5,138 bases of DNA, taken from NCBI GenBank assembly GCA_003161495.1, contig PMOP01000234.1, positions 1 to 5,138 of the forward strand. Reading direction: 5' to 3'. Shown piece after piece: positions 1 through 4,020 of the stretch. Below the pieces are notes generated by a model. It was not told the origin of the DNA. It searched no databases and saw only the letters and a list, made by a program, of their open reading frames with translations. Source of the stretch: Acidobacteriota bacterium. GTDB lineage: Bacteria > Acidobacteriota > Terriglobia > Acidiferrales > UBA7541. Each line of letters begins with the position of its first letter. The first letter of the stretch is position 1. The position numbers and the translations under genes were made by a program.

Positions 1-111
1 CGGTGGGGGTGGAGGTGGCGCCTGGGGCGCAGGCTTTTTACAAGCCGCGCTCAGGGCGAGGATCGCGAGCAATGTAGTGAACAGAATCCTGGCGTGCTTA
101 CGTGTCCGCAT
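1..111 (-). CDS. pal: Peptidoglycan-associated lipoprotein Pal, N-terminal fragment
   Basis: Only the first 37 codons are present; the gene continues past the left edge. The visible protein has a basic N-terminus (MRTRKHAR), a hydrophobic core (ILFTTLLAILAL) and a lipobox LSAAC with Cys at residue 24. A Pro/Ala-rich linker begins right after KK. This is a type II (lipoprotein) signal peptide, so the product should be lipidated at Cys24; Lys-Lys after the Cys fits outer-membrane sorting. The OmpA-like peptidoglycan-binding domain that would prove Pal lies outside the window. Identity therefore rests on position: first gene after tolB in a tolQ-tolR-tolA-tolB series, where pal is expected. The ATG is the only plausible start; an AAAGGAGG lies 13 nt upstream. 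The lipoprotein call is firm, the Pal call is by context. Confidence 0.8.
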   Translation of the reverse strand, partial: MRTRKHARILFTTLLAILALSAACKKPAPQAPPPPPP

Positions 112-124
112 CTTTCTTATTCTT

Positions 125-132
125 CCTCCTTT
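125..132 (-). promoter_or_regulatory. Strong Shine-Dalgarno of pal
   Basis: The minus strand reads AAAGGAGG, the best ribosome binding site in the operon, although its spacing to the ATG at 111 is long (13 nt). It continues as GGAAG, which would give about 10 nt. Pal is an abundant lipoprotein in known bacteria, so a stronger site than those of tolR, tolA and tolB is reasonable. No convincing promoter was found in the 116-nt tolB-pal gap, so pal probably depends on the upstream transcript. Confidence 0.6.
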
Positions 133-227
133 AACAATTTACGTGAGCTTTGGTTGCCAGTGCAAATGCCTACTTGAATCTTCCGACCTCGGTTGATCCG
201 AACACGCCGTCATTGCCTGGGATCGCC

Positions 228-1622
228 TCATTTGGACGACCAGTTGGGAGACTCATTCTGCCCCTGTTTGGTGAGCTGATGAGCCTGCGTCCCATCGGCA
301 AGCATGGACCAAATTTGTCGCGTTCCCGTACGCGTGGATTCGAACACAAGATGGCGTCCATCGGGAGCCCAACTGGGCCGCTCATTGCGGCCGACATCGC
401 GCGTCAATTCCACAAGCTGGCGAGTAACGATCTCCATTACATAGATGTCGTAGTTCCCATTCGGGCGCCGCCAACTGAATGCCAGCAACTGGCCGTTGGG
501 CGACCAAGCAGGATCGATGACGTACCCCATGTCGGGCAGATCCACTTTGGCCTGGCTCGATCCGTCCGAGTTCATGGTGTAAAGCTGCGGGATGCCGCCG
601 CGGTCGCTGACGAAAGCGACTTGCTGGCCCGTCTTGGGATTCCAGGAAGGAGACGTATTGGATCCATTCGAAAAAGTAAGGCGCTTGGGGCGCTGGCCCG
701 ATGCATCCGTGATGAACAGTTCGGGATTTCCAAGCATGCTGGACATAAACATGAGCTGCGAACCGTCCGGCGACCACGAGGGTGATGAATTCGTGCCCCG
801 GAAGCGCGGCCAGGAAATCAGGTGATTGGTCAGCATCGAATAAACGCAGATCTGAGCCGTCAGAACGCTGCTGCTGCCCGGCTGCGCGAAACACGTGAAC
901 GCGATACGCGAAGTGTCGGGCGACCAGCGAGGCGTGAGGGAGATGGTATGGATCTGGGTCAGCTGCCGCTGATTTTCGCCGTCATAATCCATGGCCCAGA
1001 TTTCCTTGTTGCCGCTGCGATTGCTGACAAACGCGATCTCTGTGGCGGCGATTCCCGGCAGGCCGCCGGAAAGTTTTCCAATAATTTCGTCTGCAAATTG
1101 ATGAGCGAACGCGCGGGCTTGCGTTTCCGTGGCCTCTCCGCGATACACTTTTCCGATTACTGGAGGCAGGGAAGCGTCGCGGACGTCGTTCAGCCACGCT
1201 TGAATCTCCACGCTGTTGCCGTTGACGGTGAAATTGCCGAATGCAAGCAGTTGCGCCGAGGCGGGCGCGGCGGACCATCCCTTGTAATCGACTTCGGCGG
1301 GCGTGCCGGGAGACTGCAACGGGTTGTAACTTTTGCTGACCAGGTCGAGAATGCCGCTGAAATCCAGGTCCGACCGCAGCACGTCGCTGAAGAGCGTGGC
1401 TAGCGGCTGGGAAGGCGTGTCCTTGGCCGCGAAATCCGCCACGGCAACGCGGGCTTTTGAGACGCCGAGGCCGGTGCCGGTCTTGAACCAATCCTGAGCC
1501 GAAGCCGGTGCGGGCGCGACAACGAAAATGAATCCACAGATGAACACTGATAAACACAGATATAGATTCAGATTCCGTTGGGAAAATAATTTTTGTGATC
1601 GTTTGCGAAACTGCTGGATCAT
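228..1622 (-). CDS. tolB: Tol-Pal system protein TolB (periplasmic beta-propeller)
   Basis: The 464-residue protein begins with a Sec signal peptide: basic residues 6-16, hydrophobic core about 18-36, and APASA ending at 42 before Gln43. Residues about 44-190 form the TolB N-terminal alpha/beta domain. Residues about 194-464 are six beta-propeller repeats of the TolB/PD40 type. They are marked by recurring xxPxWSPDG turns (PRWSPD 231-236, PSWSPDG 281-287, PSWNP 325-329, PAWSPNG 371-377, PSWAPDG 416-422, PNWS 459-462) and by AFxSxRxG...I(Y/W)xMxxDG strands. In known systems TolB binds Pal at the outer membrane and TolA from the inner membrane, and modulates Pal's grip on peptidoglycan. Length is slightly above the roughly 430 of E. 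coli TolB. The ATG start has a weak AAGAGA 6 nt upstream and overlaps the stop of a possible short leader ORF. The signal core is encoded by a repeat-like stretch (see 1530-1561). Cys244 and Cys259 in blade 2 could form a disulfide. Confidence 0.96.
   Translation of the reverse strand: MIQQFRKRSQKLFSQRNLNLYLCLSVFICGFIFVVAPAPASAQDWFKTGTGLGVSKARVAVADFAAKDTPSQPLATLFSDVLRSDLDFSGILDLVSKSYNPLQSPGTPAEVDYKGWSAAPASAQLLAFGNFTVNGNSVEIQAWLNDVRDASLPPVIGKVYRGEATETQARAFAHQFADEIIGKLSGGLPGIAATEIAFVSNRSGNKEIWAMDYDGENQRQLTQIHTISLTPRWSPDTSRIAFTCFAQPGSSSVLTAQICVYSMLTNHLISWPRFRGTNSSPSWSPDGSQLMFMSSMLGNPELFITDASGQRPKRLTFSNGSNTSPSWNPKTGQQVAFVSDRGGIPQLYTMNSDGSSQAKVDLPDMGYVIDPAWSPNGQLLAFSWRRPNGNYDIYVMEIVTRQLVELTRDVGRNERPSWAPDGRHLVFESTRTGTRQIWSMLADGTQAHQLTKQGQNESPNWSSK
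1530..1561 (-). repeat. Dispersed-repeat-like segment inside the tolB signal peptide
   Basis: The minus strand here resembles the ATCTGTGTT...TTCATCTGTGGATTC sequence that I recall as a common dispersed intergenic repeat in several phyla, including Acidobacteriota. Here it lies in frame in tolB and encodes residues 22-31, LCLSVFICGF, most of the hydrophobic core of the signal peptide. The two short units CTGTGTTTATC and GTGTTCATCTGTG are themselves internally repetitive. The resemblance is from memory and only one copy is present in this window. Confidence 0.45.
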
Positions 1623-1660
1623 GCGATCTCTTTTCCGGCTGGATATGCGCTGTCCATCAT
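1619..1660 (-). CDS. Possible 13-codon leader ORF overlapping tolB start
   Basis: On the minus strand an ATG-ATG pair opens a frame MMDSAYPAGKEIA. Its TGA stop overlaps the tolB ATG in the arrangement ATGA (tolB A at 1622). An AAGGA at 1672-1668 lies 7 nt before the first ATG, a better ribosome binding site than the one directly in front of tolB. This layout is typical of translational coupling, where ribosomes ending on the leader restart at tolB. It is 62 nt or less from the end of the preceding gene, and too short to show coding bias. It may be chance; no homologue is recognised. Confidence 0.3.
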   Translation of the reverse strand: MMDSAYPAGKEIA

Positions 1661-1684
1661 TTCTGCATCCTTGTCATTTCTAAA

Positions 1685-2482
1685 CTAACGGCGGAAGTCG
1701 AACCAGAATTCCACGGTTACGCTGCTGCCTGGATAATTGGACGGCAAGGGTGACATTGGGCTCGAACTGAGTATGGCCCTCAGCGCCGAATTGTCCACCG
1801 AACGGTTGCCGCTAGATTGCAACATCTGAACGTTGGCGACCGTGCCGTCGCGCATGACCTGAAACGAATAACTCGATCTCGGCGCCCAGCGTACGGTCGG
1901 ATCGACTGTCGACTGCAGCCAATTGCTGCTGATCCGGTTTCGCACCGCATCTACATACGATGGAAATCTTCCCGCGAAATCGCCGCCCCCTGGTCCATTG
2001 AATCCCATGCCGCCTTGCGTCGGGCCGTTCATCGCGAAGGACGAATAAGGAAGAGCCGGAGCGCCTCCCTGGCCGTAGGGTACAGCATTTGTTGGCGGCG
2101 GAGTTTTATCCTCAAAAACTTTGGAAGGTCGTGTGACGATTTTTGGGGTCTTATCCTTGGCGAATTCGGGAATTTTTTTTACGTCGGGCGGATCGATCTC
2201 CTTCACTTTGGGCTGCGGCTCGGCATTATAGAGACCTTTGGTCGTGTCCACTGTCTGGCTAGTGGTTACGGCATCCGGCCGAGGCAGCATGATTCCCGGA
2301 AGCTTCGCCACAAGTCCCACGGAAACGGAATTGTCGCCTCCGGCGCTTCCCCACATGTCGCCGCGGTGCGAGTAGATTGTGGAAACCGTCAGCGAACCAA
2401 ACAGCAGCGAGTGAAATGCGACAGACCACAAGAACGGCTTCTTCAAGCCTTCGGCGCCGGGATGATGTGGGAGCTGCGGCAT
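1685..2482 (-). CDS. tolA: TolA/TonB-family energy-transducing protein
   Basis: The 265-residue protein has a short cytoplasmic N-terminus, one membrane helix (about 17-37), a long periplasmic linker and a TonB-type C-terminal domain (about 172-265). The helix carries Ser20 and His24 in the S-x3-H spacing of TolA and TonB, with Leu31 and Thr35 where those proteins have the rest of the 'SHLS' motif. This face contacts the TolQ-TolR or ExbB-ExbD motor. The linker is not the long Ala/Lys helix of enterobacterial TolA. It is Pro/Lys-rich at about 88-130 (EPQPK, DPPDVKK, TPPPT) and Gly-rich at 135-170. The C-terminal domain shows FPSYVDAVRNRISSNW, the FQVMRDGTV strand and a final VEFWFDFRR strand. 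The gene starts 5 nt after the tolR stop, so the two are probably translationally coupled. TonB is the alternative name, but the position between tolR and tolB argues for the TolA role. Confidence 0.85.
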   Translation of the reverse strand: MPQLPHHPGAEGLKKPFLWSVAFHSLLFGSLTVSTIYSHRGDMWGSAGGDNSVSVGLVAKLPGIMLPRPDAVTTSQTVDTTKGLYNAEPQPKVKEIDPPDVKKIPEFAKDKTPKIVTRPSKVFEDKTPPPTNAVPYGQGGAPALPYSSFAMNGPTQGGMGFNGPGGGDFAGRFPSYVDAVRNRISSNWLQSTVDPTVRWAPRSSYSFQVMRDGTVANVQMLQSSGNRSVDNSALRAILSSSPMSPLPSNYPGSSVTVEFWFDFRR

Positions 2483-2487
2483 AAGTC

Positions 2488-2904
2488 TCAGTGAGGAGCG
2501 TCGTCGAGAGGCTCCGTCACGACGCTGATATTTTGGATGCCGGATTGGCGCATCGTGTCCACGACCAGGGCAAAGGCACCGAAGGGGACCGTCTTATCGC
2601 AACGGAGATAGACCGCGTCTCCCTGAGGATTATGCATTTGGGCATGAACCTTGTCACCCAATTCGTGAATGTTGACGGCGGCGTCGCCAATATAGATGCG
2701 CTGCGCGCGATCGATGGAAACGACGATGCGTGATTCGGAAATCTCTTTTACAGTTTTGGTCTTCGGCACGTCCACTTCGATTCCGGATTGCAGGATCGGC
2801 GCCGTGATCATGAAAATCACGAGCAGCACGAGCATGACGTCCACAAAGGGGACGATGTTGATCTCCGAAAGAGAAGTGCCGGTTTGGCGGCTCAGTTGTG
2901 GCAT
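2488..2904 (-). CDS. tolR: Biopolymer transporter TolR (ExbD/TolR family)
   Basis: The 138-residue protein has one membrane helix (about 17-37) in NIVPFVDVMLVLLVIFMITAP. It carries the key Asp at residue 22 that in TolR and ExbD is protonated to couple proton flow to motor movement. Residues about 40-138 form the small periplasmic domain, including DVPKTK, the IYIGD strand, YLRCDKTVPFG and a helix LVVDTMRQSGI leading to the strand NISVVTEP. Length matches the family (about 140). With TolQ it forms the inner-membrane stator that energises the TolA-like protein encoded next. The ATG at 2904 gives the full conserved N-terminus; only a poor ribosome binding site (AGGCGA) is visible, about 10 nt upstream. 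ExbD is the close alternative; the tolA-tolB-pal neighbours decide for TolR. Confidence 0.93.
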   Translation of the reverse strand: MPQLSRQTGTSLSEINIVPFVDVMLVLLVIFMITAPILQSGIEVDVPKTKTVKEISESRIVVSIDRAQRIYIGDAAVNIHELGDKVHAQMHNPQGDAVYLRCDKTVPFGAFALVVDTMRQSGIQNISVVTEPLDDAPH

Positions 2905-2941
2905 TTTTCAATTCGCCTAAATCTAAAAAAAGCTTTTAAAA

Positions 2942-3029
2942 CTGAGAACACAGAGGTCACAGAGTAAGAGTCGGAATGCCGATCCGAGAAGGGTTTCTCA
3001 ACTTTTCTCGGTGTGTTCTCTGTGTTAAA
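2942..3029. repeat. Imperfect inverted repeat between tolQ and tolR
   Basis: The left arm at about 2944-2964 contains GAACACAGAGGTCACAGAG. The right arm at about 3008-3029 contains GTGTGTTCTCTGTGTT, whose complement is close to the left arm (AACACAGAG shared exactly). Between them CCGAGAA (2984-2990) and TTCTCGG (3005-3011) form a second, perfect 7-bp inverted repeat. The CACAGAG-rich arms resemble a widespread intergenic dispersed repeat known to me from Acidobacteriota and other phyla. It fills most of the 157-nt gap between tolQ and tolR, where these genes usually lie close. In mRNA it would form a long hairpin between the motor genes and could affect processing or the tolQ:tolR ratio; that is inference. 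Confidence 0.55.
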
Positions 3030-3061
3030 GAATTTCGCATATGCTTCCGTCTTTTTGATGC

Positions 3062-3754
3062 TCAACCGCGCTGTCCTGGATTCATCTTTTCGACAACGGC
3101 CGTGACTTCCATCGCGAAACTATCCATCCGCGCGCTGAGATCCCTGATGCTGTGCAAAAAATGGTTGTAGGCGATCACGGCGGGAACGGCGGTGAAAAGT
3201 CCCGCGGCTGTCGTGATCAGCGCCTCGGCGATTCCCGGCGCCACCGCGCGAAGGCTCGCCGCTCCGGCCGTGCCGAGTCCCGTGAACGCGTCCATGACGC
3301 CCCACACAGTGCCGAATAATCCGATGAAGGGCGTGACCGATCCCGTCGTGGCCAGCCACGGCATGTAGCTTTCCACCTTGCGGACTTCGTCGCCGGCGGC
3401 CAGTTGCATGGCCACGGTCACCGCATTGAGGCTGGTAATTTTGCCGGGAGGATTTCCTGTGCGAATCTGGCTTTCGATCTCATGGAAGCCGGCGGCGTAA
3501 ACGGCCTCGAGCGGCGAACCGCCTCCGCCCATTTGCCTCGGATCGGGAAGAGTTTTGTTGGCGCGAAAAATGCGCAGGAATAGGGAAGTCTGGCGCTTGA
3601 TGCGCGAAAACATTATTAATTTTTGAAAGATGAGCGCCCAGGAAAAAAGAGAAAAAGCTAAAAGCATTCCAAGGACGACGCGAGCAACCCAGCCTGTCTG
3701 CTCGATCAGCGTGTTCAGTTGCCCGGCGTACAGCAAAAACGCGAATGACGGAAT
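3062..3754 (-). CDS. tolQ: Proton channel protein TolQ (MotA/TolQ/ExbB family)
   Basis: This is a polytopic inner-membrane protein with three helices: TM1 about residues 23-45, TM2 about 132-157 and TM3 about 172-195 (numbered from the start chosen here). Conserved stretches are TGSVTPFIGLFGTVWGVMDAF and VAPGIAEALITTAAGLFTAVPAVIAYN. They contain the Thr residues that line the proton path opposite Asp22 of TolR. The start is unresolved because no ATG exists before TM1. The frame stays open to 3859, and a TTG at 3823 gives 253 aa but falls inside a likely -35 box. The ATT at 3754 lies 8 nt after GAGG within a GAGGGGGAG stretch, gives PSFAFLLYAGQLNTLIEQTG at the N-terminus and a 230-aa protein, the usual TolQ length. 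TTG at 3736 (224 aa) is the other candidate, but its spacing to that Shine-Dalgarno is 21 nt. Family identity is certain; Tol rather than Exb follows from the neighbours. Confidence 0.92.
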   Translation of the reverse strand: MPSFAFLLYAGQLNTLIEQTGWVARVVLGMLLAFSLFSWALIFQKLIMFSRIKRQTSLFLRIFRANKTLPDPRQMGGGGSPLEAVYAAGFHEIESQIRTGNPPGKITSLNAVTVAMQLAAGDEVRKVESYMPWLATTGSVTPFIGLFGTVWGVMDAFTGLGTAGAASLRAVAPGIAEALITTAAGLFTAVPAVIAYNHFLHSIRDLSARMDSFAMEVTAVVEKMNPGQRG

Positions 3755-3757
3755 AGT

Positions 3758-3766
3758 CTCCCCCTC
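3758..3766 (-). promoter_or_regulatory. Shine-Dalgarno-like stretch for tolQ
   Basis: The minus strand reads GAGGGGGAG, the only purine-rich ribosome binding site in front of TM1 of tolQ. It lies downstream of the predicted transcription start near 3788, so translation should begin after it, which argues against the long TTG start at 3823. Spacing from GAGG fits an ATT start at 3754. Confidence 0.45.
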
Positions 3767-3794
3767 AGAGAGCTGGTCAAAGTACCCTACGGGC

Positions 3795-3823
3795 AAGCTA
3801 GCACACGCCCAAAATGCGGTCAA
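3795..3823 (-). promoter_or_regulatory. Sigma70-type promoter of the tol operon
   Basis: The minus strand has TTGACC (3823-3818, five of six -35 consensus bases), a 17-nt spacer, and TAGCTT (3800-3795, with the key T, A and final T of the -10 box). Transcription would start near 3788, giving a leader of about 34 nt to the ATT at 3754 that includes the Shine-Dalgarno stretch. It reads toward tolQ and is the best promoter match found in the window. The -10 box is imperfect, so experimental mapping would be needed to be sure. Confidence 0.5.
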
Positions 3824-3861
3824 ACGAATACAGTCACGAAAGTGTTCGATTGTGCTCAGTC

Positions 3862-3867
3862 AGTATA
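3862..3867 (-). promoter_or_regulatory. Possible second tol -10 box
   Basis: The minus strand reads TATACT, five of six bases of the -10 consensus, with a transcription start expected near 3855. No good -35 lies 16-18 nt upstream (AAATAC at 3890-3885 is poor). The perfect inverted repeat 3870-3886 sits in the would-be spacer, so this would be a weak promoter open to control by a bound regulator. Confidence 0.3.
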
Positions 3868-3869
3868 AC

Positions 3870-3898
3870 ACATCGTAATACGATGTATTTGCGATGTA
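3870..3898. promoter_or_regulatory. Candidate operator: palindrome plus third half-site
   Basis: ACATCGT (3870-3876), a 3-nt centre AAT, and ACGATGT (3880-3886) form a perfect 7-bp inverted repeat. A third copy, GCGATGTA (3891-3898), repeats ACGATGTA (3880-3887) in direct orientation with an 11-bp offset, one helical turn. Such an arrangement fits a dimeric DNA-binding regulator with a neighbouring extra site. It lies between the tol and miaB genes, directly upstream of a possible tol -10 box. No regulator gene is in the window, and I cannot name the family. A short hairpin without regulatory role is the alternative. Confidence 0.45.
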
Positions 3899-3904
3899 CC
3901 TTTA

Positions 3905-3978
3905 AGTGGCGCACGCTTCAGCTTGCGGGGGTCGTTTTGTGAAAAGACTAACCCCCGCAAGCTGAAGCATGCGCCACT
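3905..3978. repeat. REP-like doublet (REPIN/BIME-type inverted repeat)
   Basis: Two 28-nt arms, 3905-3932 and 3951-3978, are reverse complements with a single A:C mismatch (3914 against 3969). They are separated by an 18-nt A/T-richer spacer. Each arm also holds a smaller imperfect hairpin: CGCACGC-TTCA-GCTTGCG in the left arm and CGCAAGC-TGAA-GCATGCG in the right, flanked by GTGGCG and a run of five G. This nested structure is that of two REP sequences in opposite orientation, a form usually spread by RAYT (REP-associated tyrosine) transposases. No transposase is present here. It separates the tol and miaB promoters and could stop or insulate transcription, but it lacks the T-run of a classic terminator. 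Confidence 0.65.
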
Positions 3979-3998
3979 CAACCCCCCTGATACGCGTG

Positions 3999-4007
3999 TG
4001 ATATGAT
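3999..4007 (+). promoter_or_regulatory. Extended -10 promoter of miaB
   Basis: The sequence TGATATGAT contains TATGAT (4002-4007, five of six -10 bases) preceded by TG and one base, the extended -10 form that needs no good -35 box; none is seen at 3979-3984. Transcription would start near 4014, only about 7 nt before the ATG at 4021. That would give a nearly leaderless mRNA, in agreement with the lack of a ribosome binding site. It would also exclude the in-frame ATG at 4003, which lies inside the -10 box. Confidence 0.4.
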
Positions 4008-4020
4008 TCACTTGAACCGC

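Noticed and set aside
112..227. A separate promoter for pal in the tolB-pal gap (TTGCAC ... TAAATT)
   Set aside because: The -35 matches only three bases and the -10 four, so it is not distinguishable from chance.
150..1403. Plus-strand open frames opposite tolB (150-785 and 822-1403)
   Set aside because: Both are antisense to the clear TolB propeller and N-terminal domain. They have Arg-rich composition with no recognisable motif, as expected for shadows in GC-rich DNA.
1817..2494. A 225-codon plus-strand frame opposite the tolA-like gene
   Set aside because: No domain or sensible composition, and fully overlapped by a gene with a membrane helix and TonB-type C-terminus.
2488..3062. Calling the motor genes exbB and exbD, with tonB after them
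   Set aside because: The families overlap, but tolB and a pal-like lipoprotein follow directly, which places the set in the Tol-Pal system.
2976..3170. A 64-codon plus-strand frame over the tolQ-tolR gap
   Set aside because: It spans the repeat and the antisense of the tolQ end; no ribosome binding site and no support as a gene.
3905..3978. Reading the large inverted repeat as a Rho-independent terminator
   Set aside because: Both flanking genes are transcribed away from it and no T-run follows either arm. The nested hairpins fit a REP doublet better.
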